Origin: UBA4427 sp045106235
GTDB lineage: Bacteria > Myxococcota_A > UBA9160 > UBA4427
Assembly (NCBI GenBank): GCA_045106235.1
Contig: JBGCEJ010000023.1
Span: 310,001-374,000, forward strand
Direction: 5' to 3'
Length of the DNA: 64,000 nt
Below are positions 16,027-25,211 of the stretch, piece by piece. The notes beneath the pieces were generated by a model. The model saw nothing but the letters and a program-made list of their open reading frames with translations. It made no database searches and was not told where the DNA came from. The translations under genes and the position numbers were made by a program. How positions within the stretch are numbered: position 1 is the stretch's first letter; every line of letters begins with the position of its first letter.

Positions 16027-17553
16027 TGCGCGGGACGAGGCGCGGGTCTGTGGGCAACCTTCGGCGATTTCGGAATCCGGAGGGTTCGCTTCGGTCAAGG
16101 TTGGCAGCACGAGCAGGAACCGTGCTCCGCCGAGGCTGGACGCCTCCTCCGCCAACTCCACCCGGCCGCCCATCTCGGCGGCCAAGCGACGTGCATTCGC
16201 GAGTCCAAGGCCCGTGCCTTTGCCAGGGTCCTTCGTCGTGAAGAACGGATCAAAAATGCGCTCGGGATCGATGCCCTGTACGCCCGGCCCGGAGTCTTCA
16301 ACCGAGCAGACCACCGCATCGATCCTGGCAGAGCGATCTGCGGCGTCTTCGCCCCCACCCTTCGATTCCTCTCCCCGCAGTCTCAACTGCCCAGGAAAGA
16401 CGCAAAGGCGCAGATGTGGCGCAGCCTGCCCTTCCATTTCAGCAGCCGCGTTTAGCGCCAAATTCAGCAGAATCTGCGAGATCAAGCTGCCGTCTCCGTG
16501 GCCGGTGGGGGCCTCCTCATCAACTTCGACGTCGAACTCGATCGCGTTGAACTCCCGCTGAGCGGAAACCAACTCGACCACTTGATGCGCGATCTCGGAT
16601 ACATCGACGGGCCCTTGAGCCACTCGTGGTGGTCGCGAGAAATCGAGCAGTTGGCGGATGATCACACGCACACGCTCGCCCTGCTCGCTGGCTTTGGCGA
16701 GCGCCTTCTGGCCTTGTTCGCCCAGTCCCGGGTCGCGGGCCCCGACTTCAAGAAACGCGAGCAGCGCTCCCATCGGGTTCCCCACCTCATGCGCGACACC
16801 CGCGGCGAGGCTGCCCACCATGGCGAGTCGCTCCGCGCGGTCCAGTCCTTCCCGGGCTTGAAGCAGGCTGGCATTACTCGTCCGCAGATCAATTACGGCC
16901 TTTTCGAGGGCAGTCGTTCTTGAGGACAGTGCCGCTTGCATCTCATTGAAAGCCGATCCCAGCGCTTCGATCTCACCGACACCTTCTACGGGAACCAGCG
17001 CCGGCTGCTCGGCCTCGCCCATTTCACGTACGGAATCAGCGAGTCGATGAAGCGGGCCCACGACGCGTCTCCGCAGCAGACTCACGCCACAAAGGCCGAA
17101 GACCAAAACGTCCACGCCTAACAAGAGAAGTAGGACTGCGCCCGAGACGGGCGCATCGATTCGACCGACGATGACAAAGCGGCCATTCGGCGAAGTCGAG
17201 GCGAACCGAATCGGTTCCCAAGGCGCGCCGGACTGAATCATGGGCGAGTCGGTCGCACGCGCCTCCTCGCCAAGCGCAAGGGTCGCGTCGTCGATCTCCG
17301 CCGCCGTGACATTGAGACCATGCACGCGAGCGGATGCATCGATCTTCCACCAAATACCGGCATCGGGCACATCGAATTCGGGTCCGGGGGAGCGCACCTC
17401 AGCGACGAAGCCGCGGCCGAGAAGCGAGTGGAGTGATTCGAGGCGAGCTTGGTTGAATTCGAGGAAGACCGCGGCAAGGAGCCCTGTCCCCGTCACCATC
17501 ACGAGCGCAAGGGAAAGCAGGATCTCGGCCTGGACACCTTGGCGCGCTTTCAT
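16024..17553 (-). CDS. Membrane sensor histidine kinase
   Basis: A 509-residue kinase with two membrane segments (about 10-32 and 135-158) around a periplasmic sensor region, a HAMP domain (about 160-210), the phosphoacceptor H-box AGVAHEVGNPMGA (about 250-262) and a C-terminal HATPase (VEDSGPGV, then GKGTGLGLANARR). It starts one base after the pilR stop, so it belongs to the pilS-pilR transcript, in the place where pilA follows pilR in some bacteria. The convergent regulator at 14619 or PilR could be its target. The ligand is unknown. Confidence 0.93.
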   Translation of the reverse strand: MKARQGVQAEILLSLALVMVTGTGLLAAVFLEFNQARLESLHSLLGRGFVAEVRSPGPEFDVPDAGIWWKIDASARVHGLNVTAAEIDDATLALGEEARATDSPMIQSGAPWEPIRFASTSPNGRFVIVGRIDAPVSGAVLLLLLGVDVLVFGLCGVSLLRRRVVGPLHRLADSVREMGEAEQPALVPVEGVGEIEALGSAFNEMQAALSSRTTALEKAVIDLRTSNASLLQAREGLDRAERLAMVGSLAAGVAHEVGNPMGALLAFLEVGARDPGLGEQGQKALAKASEQGERVRVIIRQLLDFSRPPRVAQGPVDVSEIAHQVVELVSAQREFNAIEFDVEVDEEAPTGHGDGSLISQILLNLALNAAAEMEGQAAPHLRLCVFPGQLRLRGEESKGGGEDAADRSARIDAVVCSVEDSGPGVQGIDPERIFDPFFTTKDPGKGTGLGLANARRLAAEMGGRVELAEEASSLGGARFLLVLPTLTEANPPDSEIAEGCPQTRASSRA

Positions 17554-17554
17554 C

Positions 17555-18946
17555 TCAAAGTGCCCGCTTCGCGTCCTCGATGCCGAGCTTCTCTAATCGA
17601 TAGCGGAAGGATCGAAACGAGATGCCGAGCAGGCGGGCGGCGCGCTTTTTTACGCCTCCGGAGAGCGAAAGCGCTTCCTCAAGGAGGGACCGCTCGTACT
17701 CAGCGACGAGCTGTTCGAGGTCAACTCCCTCATTGGGGATTTTCGGAGTCTCGCTTCCGGTTGGGATCGTACTGACTGTGGCAGGAAGGAGATCGCGACC
17801 CAGCACGGGGCCACGGGCGAGTGCCACAGCCCGTTCGATGAGGTTCTCGAGTTCGCGGACGTTGCCGGGAAAGGCGTACTCGCAGAGCAGATCGCATGTT
17901 TCTGCGTCCATGCCTTCGATCTCTTTCTCGAGTTCATCCGCGAAGCGTTTTACGAAATGAGCAATCAGGACCGGGATATCTTCTTGTCGGTCGCGAAGCG
18001 GGGGCAAGGCAAGCTGAATCACATTCAGTCGGTAGTAGACATCCTCGCGGAATCGTCCTGCGGCGACTTCTTCTTCGAGTCGGCGATTCGTCGCCGAAAG
18101 GATCCGAACATCAACCTTTCGGTCTGCCGTATCGCCCACTCGCCGGATCGATTTTTCCTGGAGCGCGCGCAGCAGCTTGACTTGGAGTGGGTGTGAGAGT
18201 TCGCCGATCTCATCCAGGAAGAGTGTGCCGCCCGAAGCGGCCTCGAAGAGGCCATCCTTGTTTTGCACGGCGCCTGTGAAAGCTCCCTTCACATGGCCGA
18301 AGAGCTCGCTTTCAAGCAGGTTCTCAGGAATCGCGCCGCAGTTGATCGCGATGAACGGTTCTTCGCGTCGATCACTCTGGTCATGGATCGCCCGCGCAAT
18401 GAGTTCCTTGCCGGTGCCGCTTTCCCCTGAGATCAGGACGTTCGTCTTGGTCTCCGCGACCTGGGCCACGAGCTCAAACACTTCCTGCATCGGGCGGCTA
18501 TTCCCAATGATATTTCGGTCTCTCGACTGGCTCCGGAGTTCCTTGCGCAGGCGCTGGTTCTCGCTGGAAAGCACCTTCTTTTCGAGCGCTTTCTCAATCA
18601 CGATTCTCAGCTCGTCCACCTTGAAAGGCTTCGTCAAATAATCGTAGGCGCCCTCTTTCATCGCGGCGATGGCGCTGTCTGTCGTCCCGAATGCCGTGAC
18701 GACGATCGCGATCGTTTCGGGCGAGATTTCTCGGGCGGCCAGAATCAGGTCGAGTCCGGTCTTTTCCGGCATTTGCATATCGGTAATGACGAGATCGATT
18801 TCGTCGGATTCGAGATGCAGTACCGCGGTGTCGACATCGCCTGCTGTAACGACGTCATAGCCTTCGCGGCGCAGGAAAATCTCGAGGAATTCCTGCATGC
18901 TGCGTTCGTCATCAACGACGAGAATCCGTGCCCGTGCGTCGTTCAT
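17555..18946 (-). CDS. pilR: PilR-like sigma-54-dependent response regulator
   Basis: 463 residues: receiver (Asp56), AAA+ domain with Walker A GESGTGKE near 174-181 and GAFTGA at 221-226, and a Fis-type HTH at the end (KRAARLLGISFRSFRYRLEKLG). The start at 18946 overlaps the pilS stop as ATGA; an ATG six codons earlier is less likely. In Pseudomonas and Myxococcus PilR activates pilA with sigma-54. The name rests on its position after pilB-T-C-S. pilA is not in the window. Confidence 0.88.
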   Translation of the reverse strand: MNDARARILVVDDERSMQEFLEIFLRREGYDVVTAGDVDTAVLHLESDEIDLVITDMQMPEKTGLDLILAAREISPETIAIVVTAFGTTDSAIAAMKEGAYDYLTKPFKVDELRIVIEKALEKKVLSSENQRLRKELRSQSRDRNIIGNSRPMQEVFELVAQVAETKTNVLISGESGTGKELIARAIHDQSDRREEPFIAINCGAIPENLLESELFGHVKGAFTGAVQNKDGLFEAASGGTLFLDEIGELSHPLQVKLLRALQEKSIRRVGDTADRKVDVRILSATNRRLEEEVAAGRFREDVYYRLNVIQLALPPLRDRQEDIPVLIAHFVKRFADELEKEIEGMDAETCDLLCEYAFPGNVRELENLIERAVALARGPVLGRDLLPATVSTIPTGSETPKIPNEGVDLEQLVAEYERSLLEEALSLSGGVKKRAARLLGISFRSFRYRLEKLGIEDAKRAL

Positions 18947-20712
18947 GGCGTCTCCGCCACACATGGCAAACTGACGCGGAAGCAGGTTCCCTGCCCCGGT
19001 CGACTCATCGCTTTGATTGCGCCGCCATGTTGTTCCACGATTCGCTGCACCGTTGCGAGACCCAAACCGGTCCCGTCTCGCTTTGTTGTGAAGAAGGGCT
19101 CGAAGATCATCTCCTGATCCTCGGCAGGAATGCCGGGTCCCGTGTCCTCGATTTCAATGAGCGCGGCGGCCGCCTTTTCAGGGATCTCCGGCGCTCGGCC
19201 CTCTTCTGCGTAGCGGTTCGGCAGGACCTCGCCTTGAGTCGGATCCCCCGGGACGAGGCTGACCCGGGCGAATATTTCGCCCTCACCCTTCCCTGCGTTC
19301 GGGAGCGCCTCGAGCGCATTGTTGAGTAGGTTCCAGACGACGGCCTTGATTTGGGACGCGTCTGCCATCACCACGGCGTCGCTGGCGAGGTCGAGCTGCA
19401 TCTCAATCGACGTTCCAGATTGAAGTGATTGCATTTCGGCGATCTCTCGCACCAGGAGACCGAGATCAACAGGCTCTAGATCGATGGGGGCAGGACGTGA
19501 GTAGCGGAGAAAATCGCTAATCAGAACGTTGAGCCGGTCGACCTCTCGGACGACGATGCCCATCAGTTTTCCGTGTTCGGGGTCACCGGCGTCGCTCTCG
19601 GTCATGCCCGATTGAAGGACCTGGACCGATCCCGAGATCGACGCGAGTGGGTTTCGAATTTCGTGAGCCATTCGGGCGGCCATTTCGCCCACTGCGGCTA
19701 AGCGCTCCGATTGCCGGAGTTCCTGCTCCATGGATACGACCTGGGTGACGTCCTGAAAGATCACGACGTGTCCCATCGGGCGGCCTGATTCGCCTCGCAG
19801 TCGCGAAGTCGCCAGCCCCAGGTAGAGCTCCTCCCCGGAAGCCTTGCGGTAGACCAAACGATCTCGGTCGCGATCCGAGGGGCTTTTGGCTTGAGTGGGT
19901 TCGGTCCCTGTCCCACTCGCGATGTCGTCGAGCTGGGCGCCGGGGATCAACGCGTTGAAAAGCTGTCCCTGCGCCGCATCGGCGTCGATCCCTGTAATCC
20001 GTTCCGCCTCGGGGTTGAAGGAGGTCACACGGTAGTCCTCATCGAGGGTGACGAGGCCACTCCCGATACTCTCCACGGTTCGAAGATGGAGGTCACGTAA
20101 TCGGCGGAGGTCATGGGTGCGGCGGTCGAGCGCGGCTCCGGTCCGTCGTAGCTCGGCGGACAGCGTGTTCGCCAACATGCCCAGGATCAGCAGTGATGAC
20201 GCATAGAAACCCCAATAGGCGCCCAGGACAAGGAGAGGCCGACTCGTCTCGTGCGGTCCTGCGGCGGGGAGAAGGCCCAGTTCCGAACCGAAGAGCACGA
20301 ATCCGTAACCCAGCGCGGCGAGTCCCGTGCTGAACCCAACCCCGACTCGGTCGAGAAAGAGCGCGCCGTAGAGGACAACGAGCGCGTACAGGAAAGTGAA
20401 AACCGAGTCACCGCCGCCGGAGAAATAGACGAGCGAAGTGACGAGTCCGATATCGATGCTGACATGCAGCGTGGCGAAACGCGCCGGGTCTCGGGTGCGG
20501 CCGAGCATTTTGGCGGAGACGATGGTGGCGAGGAACGCGCCGGCCACGGTCCAATAGACGCCGCGAATCCCCGACTCAGAATGGGAGACCTCGATCTGAT
20601 CCAGCGCGACGGCCAGGGCAAGCCCAAGGCCGGCAAGCAAGAGCCGCCCGCCCAGGAGCCAACCGAGTCCCTTCGTGGCGCCCTCGTTGACGAGATCACC
20701 CTCTTCCTGCAT
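18943..20712 (-). CDS. pilS: PilS-like membrane histidine kinase
   Basis: About 589 residues from ATG 20712, chosen because GAGGGG precedes it (an ATG 18 codons earlier is possible). Six hydrophobic segments in the first 180 residues match the PilS membrane sensor, then a PAS domain (about 210-310), the H-box ARMAHEIRNPLASI and a HATPase domain (DTGPGIPAEDQ, then GTGLGLATVQR). It is coupled to pilR by a 4-bp overlap and follows pilC by about 105 bp, the classic pilB-T-C-S-R order. In Pseudomonas, PilS senses pilin in the inner membrane. Confidence 0.9.
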   Translation of the reverse strand: MQEEGDLVNEGATKGLGWLLGGRLLLAGLGLALAVALDQIEVSHSESGIRGVYWTVAGAFLATIVSAKMLGRTRDPARFATLHVSIDIGLVTSLVYFSGGGDSVFTFLYALVVLYGALFLDRVGVGFSTGLAALGYGFVLFGSELGLLPAAGPHETSRPLLVLGAYWGFYASSLLILGMLANTLSAELRRTGAALDRRTHDLRRLRDLHLRTVESIGSGLVTLDEDYRVTSFNPEAERITGIDADAAQGQLFNALIPGAQLDDIASGTGTEPTQAKSPSDRDRDRLVYRKASGEELYLGLATSRLRGESGRPMGHVVIFQDVTQVVSMEQELRQSERLAAVGEMAARMAHEIRNPLASISGSVQVLQSGMTESDAGDPEHGKLMGIVVREVDRLNVLISDFLRYSRPAPIDLEPVDLGLLVREIAEMQSLQSGTSIEMQLDLASDAVVMADASQIKAVVWNLLNNALEALPNAGKGEGEIFARVSLVPGDPTQGEVLPNRYAEEGRAPEIPEKAAAALIEIEDTGPGIPAEDQEMIFEPFFTTKRDGTGLGLATVQRIVEQHGGAIKAMSRPGQGTCFRVSLPCVAETP

Positions 20713-20817
20713 GCGCTGCCCCTCACCGCTCTGCCGGTCCGGATGCGGCACGCGGCTACATCCCAAGGAGCGTATGCTGAGCCATCGAGACCGATCGCTC
20801 AGCGCTCCTTTTCGAGA

Positions 20818-22029
20818 TCAGGTAATCGTGTCCGCAATCGTGAAGATCGGGAGGTACATTGCAATCAAGATCGTACCAATCGAGCCGCCCATGAAGACCA
20901 TCATGATCGGTTCGAGCATGGCCGTGAGACCGGCGACCGCCGTATCAACTTCATCGTCATAGAAGTCGGCGATTTTCGTGAGCATGACTTCCATCGAGCC
21001 CGTCTCTTCACCGACCGCCATCATCTGAACCATCATGCCCGGGAAGATCTTGGATCCCTGCAGCGGCTCCGTAATCGTTTTACCTTCAGAGATCGACTGG
21101 CGTGTGGCCTGAAGTTCGGCTTCGATGACCATATTGCCCGCTGTCTTCGCGACAATATCGAGGCCGTCGAGGATCGGAACACCACTCGAAATCATCGTTC
21201 CGAGCGTCCGCGTAAAGCGAGCAACCGCGACCTTTTTGATGATGTTGCCGAAGACCGGGAGATTCATCGCCAGCGCATCCGTCTTGTACCGGAAGGACAG
21301 GCTTCGCGCGCGGGCCTGCCCAAACGCCGTAAAGAAAACGAAGAGGCCCGTGAGCATGTAGACCAGGTAAGCCTGGAGCCAGTTACTCATTTCGATGACC
21401 ATGGCTGTCGGGCCAGGCAGCGTTCCACCAAAGTCCGCGAACATCTGCTCGAAGACGGGAATCACCTTGACGAGCAAGAGCACGATACACGCGATCGCGA
21501 TAACGGAGACCGTGGTCGGGTAAACCATCGCGCCCTTCAGCTGCTTTCGAAGCTTTTCTTGCTTCTCAAGCTGCACCGCCAAGCGGTTGAGGATCGTGTC
21601 GAGAATACCGCCGACCTCACCCGCCGAAACCAGGTTCACAAAGAGGTCATCGAAGATCTTTGGATGCTTCGCGAGCGCGTCCGCGAAGGTCGAGCCCGAT
21701 TCAACATCGAATTTGACGGCGCGGAGTGCGGTCTTGAAGGTCGGGTTCTCCTGCTGATCCGAGAGGATCTGCAAGCACTGCACGAGCGGCAGACCCGCGT
21801 CGACCATCACCGCAAACTGACGCGTAAAGACGACGAGATCGTTAATCGTGACCTTGGGCGCTAGGAAGGGAAAAATCTCACCCAGTTCCTTGGGCTTCTC
21901 TTTCACTTTACCGGGGACCAACCCCATATTCTTGAGATGCAGCGCAACGGCTTCAGGATTGCCCGCTTCGAGCTCGCCTGCTTTTTTGTCGCCCGTACGC
22001 GTCTGTGCATTCCAGAGGTAAATGGCCAT
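20818..22029 (-). CDS. pilC: Type IV pilus inner-membrane platform protein PilC
   Basis: A 403-residue GspF-family protein. The cytoplasmic N-terminus (MAIYLWNAQTRTGDKKAGEL) is followed by two related GspF domains (about 70-190 and 270-395) and three membrane segments near 170, 220 and 375. It connects the PilB/PilT motors to the pilus base. Complete, with normal motifs such as AGLPLVQCL and SGVPILDGLD. It lies between pilT and pilS in one minus-strand unit. Confidence 0.97.
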   Translation of the reverse strand: MAIYLWNAQTRTGDKKAGELEAGNPEAVALHLKNMGLVPGKVKEKPKELGEIFPFLAPKVTINDLVVFTRQFAVMVDAGLPLVQCLQILSDQQENPTFKTALRAVKFDVESGSTFADALAKHPKIFDDLFVNLVSAGEVGGILDTILNRLAVQLEKQEKLRKQLKGAMVYPTTVSVIAIACIVLLLVKVIPVFEQMFADFGGTLPGPTAMVIEMSNWLQAYLVYMLTGLFVFFTAFGQARARSLSFRYKTDALAMNLPVFGNIIKKVAVARFTRTLGTMISSGVPILDGLDIVAKTAGNMVIEAELQATRQSISEGKTITEPLQGSKIFPGMMVQMMAVGEETGSMEVMLTKIADFYDDEVDTAVAGLTAMLEPIMMVFMGGSIGTILIAMYLPIFTIADTIT

Positions 22030-22086
22030 CTTTTGGTCTCCTAAGACGTTGCGATCACACTCCGCGCAACGACTGAATTTCTGGGT

Positions 22087-23196
22087 CTAGCTTCGGTTCG
22101 GTCGTCGGCCGCCTGCGGAGTTGCCCGATTCGGGCCCCTTCGCGATCAGCGCATTCAATTCGTCGACGTCTGGACTCCGCCCCTTGGCGATCTCGGGATC
22201 GACGAGCCGCTTTGTGACGAGGGATGCCAAACATTGGTTCATCGTTTGCATCCCGGACTTGCCCTGTCCCACCTGCATCGACGAATAGATCTGGTGGATT
22301 TTGTCGTCTCGCATCAGCGCTCGGATCGCCGCATTCGGCACCATCACCTCAAGTGCGAGCGCCCGCCCTGGCCCATTGGCCCGGGGCAGCAGCGTTTGTG
22401 ACATCACGGCTTCCAAAACAAATGAAAGCTGCTGTCTGATCTGAGATTGCTGATACGGTGGAAAAACATCGACGATACGGTTGATCGACTGCACGGCGGA
22501 ATTTGTATGCAGCGTCGCGAAAGCAAGATGGCCCGTTTCAGCGACGGTGAGCGCTGCTTCAATCGTTTCAAGATCGCGCAGCTCGCCGATCAGCACGATA
22601 TCGGGATCCTGACGCAGGATGTACTTCAGCGCGTCCTTGAACGACTTCGAATCTGCCCCGATTTCCCGCTGGTTCACAACGCATGATTTATGGGGATGGA
22701 GATATTCGATCGGGTCCTCGATCGTCACGATATGCTCGTTCCGATTTTGGTTGATGTAGTCGATGATGCTCGCAAGCGTCGTTGACTTGCCCGAACCGGT
22801 CGGCCCCGTGACCAGGATCAGCCCACGCGGCTTTTGGGCGAGCTCGGCCACGATCGGCGGCAAGGCGAGGTCTTCGAAGCTGAGCAGCTTGAAGGGAATG
22901 GCTCGGAAGGCACCCGCCACATTGCCACGTTGAACAAAGACGTTTCCGCGAAAGCGAGAGAGCTTCTGCACGCTGAAAGAGAGGTCGAGCTCGTTCGTTT
23001 CTTCGAATTTATGCTTCTGCGCATCCGTGAGAACGGAATAACAAAGCTGCTTTGTCTCTTGAGGAGAGAGCGGCGGCATCTTCAAAGGATGCAGCTTGCC
23101 GTCAATGCGCAGCTGCGGCGGTGATCCGGTCGTGATGTGAAGATCACTTCCGCCCTTCTCGATCATCGCCTTCAAGAGTTGGTGCATATTCGCCAA
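22087..23196 (-). CDS. pilT: Pilus retraction ATPase PilT
   Basis: A 369-residue hexameric ATPase that powers pilus depolymerisation. Walker A GPTGSGKST is at 131-139, the Asp box and Walker B (DPDIVLIGELRD) near 195-206, and a His box follows. The N-terminal MHQLLKAMIEKGGSDLHIT motif is typical of PilT. The tail after about 345 is a short Gly/Ser/Arg-rich extension. It follows pilB by 12 bp. Confidence 0.97.
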   Translation of the reverse strand: MANMHQLLKAMIEKGGSDLHITTGSPPQLRIDGKLHPLKMPPLSPQETKQLCYSVLTDAQKHKFEETNELDLSFSVQKLSRFRGNVFVQRGNVAGAFRAIPFKLLSFEDLALPPIVAELAQKPRGLILVTGPTGSGKSTTLASIIDYINQNRNEHIVTIEDPIEYLHPHKSCVVNQREIGADSKSFKDALKYILRQDPDIVLIGELRDLETIEAALTVAETGHLAFATLHTNSAVQSINRIVDVFPPYQQSQIRQQLSFVLEAVMSQTLLPRANGPGRALALEVMVPNAAIRALMRDDKIHQIYSSMQVGQGKSGMQTMNQCLASLVTKRLVDPEIAKGRSPDVDELNALIAKGPESGNSAGGRRPNRS

Positions 23197-23208
23197 GACG
23201 ATCTCTCC

Positions 23209-24918
23209 TTATTGCGAGTCCGAGGTGGACACACGGAACACCTCTGAAATCGTCGTGACGCCCTCGAGCATCTTGTTCAGCGCACTTCGCCGGAGCGTGA
23301 CCATGCCCCCGCGAATCGCCTCTCGCTTAATTTCAGCGCCCGAAGCACCGTTCAAAACGAATTCCTTCAACTGATCGGTCATGACCATGACCTCGTAGAT
23401 CGCGACTCGGCCCTTGAAGCCTGTATCCGAACACGCGCCACAGCCCATGCCTTTCTTGGCCTGGTAGGACTTGCATTCCTCTTCTGATAGTCCTGCATCG
23501 GCCACCTGCTCCATATCAATGTCAGGATCATCACCAACACACTCGCCGCAGATCCGGCGAGCAAGTCGCTGGGCGACGATGCAGTTGACGGCGGAGGCCA
23601 CCAGGAAGGGCTCGATGCCCATATTCAGGAGACGATTGATCGTCGACGGAGCGTCATTCGTATGCAGCGTTGAGAGGACCATATGGCCCGTGAGCGCCGC
23701 CTTGACCGAGATTTCCGCAGTTTCAAAGTCGCGGATCTCACCGACCATGATGATGTCAGGGTCCTGCCGAAGAAAGGACCGCAGAGCGGCCGCGAAGTTC
23801 AGGCCGATGTCTTCATGCATCTGCACCTGGTTGATCCCGCCGAGGTTGAATTCGACGGGGTCTTCCGCGGTAGAAAGGTTTTCGCTGGTCTTATTGAGTT
23901 CCGAGAGTGCCGAGTACAGCGTCGTCGTTTTACCAGAACCCGTCGGGCCCGTAACGAGCACCATGCCGAAGGGCTGATGAATACAGTTCTGGAAATCGTC
24001 GAGCTGCGGCGTTTCGAAGCCCAGCTTCGTCATGTCGAGCTGCAGGTTGCTCTTATCGAGAAGTCGAAGCACGATCTTCTCGCCAAAGAGGGTCGGCAGA
24101 ACCGAGACACGAAAGTCCATCTCGCGGCCCTTGCCCATTTTGAGCTTAATACGACCATCCTGGGGCAAGCGGCGCTCTGCGATATCGAGTTCCGACATAA
24201 TCTTCACACGAGACGTCAGCGCGTTCTTCAGCTTGAGCGGCGGCTTCATCACCTCGTAGAGCACGCCATCGATGCGGTACCGCACGCGGAATGACTTCTC
24301 GTAAGGCTCGATATGGATATCCGAGGCGTTCTTCTTGATCGCGTCGGTGAGAATCAGGTTGACGAGCTTGACGACCGGCGCATCCTCGGCCTCTTTCGCC
24401 AGGGCGCCCGCATCTTCGTCTTCTTCGCCCGAGACGAAGTCGATGCCTTCGTCGTCGAAGCCTGCCATCACATCGTCGAGGAGGTCTTCGTCGGGTTCGG
24501 CGTAGTAGGTCTCGATGGCGGCGCGGATCGCGTCTTCCGAGGCCACGACGGGCTGGATATTGTATCCCGTCAGGAATTTGATGTCGTCGAGGGCAAAGAT
24601 GTTCGACGGATCCGAAGTCGCGAGGATCAAGGTTGATCCCGCGCGGTTCACCGGGACGACGTTATGCTTGTTGGCAACGTCCTCCGGAATTAGCGCGAGG
24701 ACTTCCGGCTCGATCGAAAAATCTTCGAGATTGATCGAGGGAACCCCGTACTGCTTCGCAACGAACTCTGTGAGTTCGCTCTCATCCATGAAGCCCAAGG
24801 CTGTAATTTGCGCGCCAAGCCGCTTGCCCTGCGACGCGGCTTCTTCGCGCGCCTTGAGCAGCTGCTCTGACGAGAGCAAATTTTCCTTGACTAGCAGCTC
24901 ACCGATACGCTCGTTCAA
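23209..24918 (-). CDS. pilB: Pilus extension ATPase PilB
   Basis: A 569-residue motor for pilus assembly. The N-terminal MshEN domain (about 1-150), which binds c-di-GMP in some homologues, precedes an acidic linker and the ATPase core: Walker A GPTGSGKTT near 330 and DPDIIMVGEIRD near 395. A tetracysteine zinc site (C-G-E-C and C-G-A-C) follows near 465-505. TTG at 24918 is chosen because GGGAGGGG lies just upstream and it starts directly with the conserved NERIGELLVKENLL. It is the first gene of pilB-T-C-S-R, with a sigma-28-like promoter 113 bp upstream. Confidence 0.96.
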   Translation of the reverse strand: MNERIGELLVKENLLSSEQLLKAREEAASQGKRLGAQITALGFMDESELTEFVAKQYGVPSINLEDFSIEPEVLALIPEDVANKHNVVPVNRAGSTLILATSDPSNIFALDDIKFLTGYNIQPVVASEDAIRAAIETYYAEPDEDLLDDVMAGFDDEGIDFVSGEEDEDAGALAKEAEDAPVVKLVNLILTDAIKKNASDIHIEPYEKSFRVRYRIDGVLYEVMKPPLKLKNALTSRVKIMSELDIAERRLPQDGRIKLKMGKGREMDFRVSVLPTLFGEKIVLRLLDKSNLQLDMTKLGFETPQLDDFQNCIHQPFGMVLVTGPTGSGKTTTLYSALSELNKTSENLSTAEDPVEFNLGGINQVQMHEDIGLNFAAALRSFLRQDPDIIMVGEIRDFETAEISVKAALTGHMVLSTLHTNDAPSTINRLLNMGIEPFLVASAVNCIVAQRLARRICGECVGDDPDIDMEQVADAGLSEEECKSYQAKKGMGCGACSDTGFKGRVAIYEVMVMTDQLKEFVLNGASGAEIKREAIRGGMVTLRRSALNKMLEGVTTISEVFRVSTSDSQ

Positions 24919-25211
24919 CGGAACCCCTCCCCCGACATGCTCTCTGAGGTCGCAAATGCGCGATCTCAAAGACCTTCGGGCCTCAGCTCACTCGTTCTGC
25001 TCGGGGCAAAACGAATGCAATCTCGCTGAGTTATCGGCGAGGCTGGGGGCCAGCTTTACCCTTGTCGCGAGGGAGAGCCGTGATCCGACAAGGGCGGATA
25101 TTCTGTAGGGGTAGACGACATACCCCGCGGGCGATGCGCCAAGGGTGGGTTACAGGGCGAACAGCAGGCGCGCCCGACTCGTGAATTACTCCAAGGCCCC
25201 CGGTACTGCGT
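24919..25211. other. pilB upstream region (293 bp)
   Basis: No gene is seen. It holds the sigma-28-like pilB promoter at 25031-25058, a stretch with CTGGGGGCCAG dyad symmetry overlapping its spacer, and the 3' end of ribF transcription, for which no clear intrinsic terminator was found. Confidence 0.5.
25031..25058 (-). promoter_or_regulatory. Sigma-28 (FliA)-like promoter upstream of pilB
   Basis: On the minus strand TAAAGCTG is followed by 12 nt and GCCGATAA. The -10 element is the exact FliA consensus and the -35 element starts with TAAAG; the spacing is one base longer than the E. coli norm, which sigma-28 polymerases tolerate. It is the best such site in the window and about 105 nt upstream of the pilB start. 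Confidence 0.65.

Noticed and set aside
20251..21864. 537-codon plus-strand open frame opposite pilS and pilC
   Set aside because: Composition-driven shadow, rich in Arg and His; it spans two real genes and their gap.
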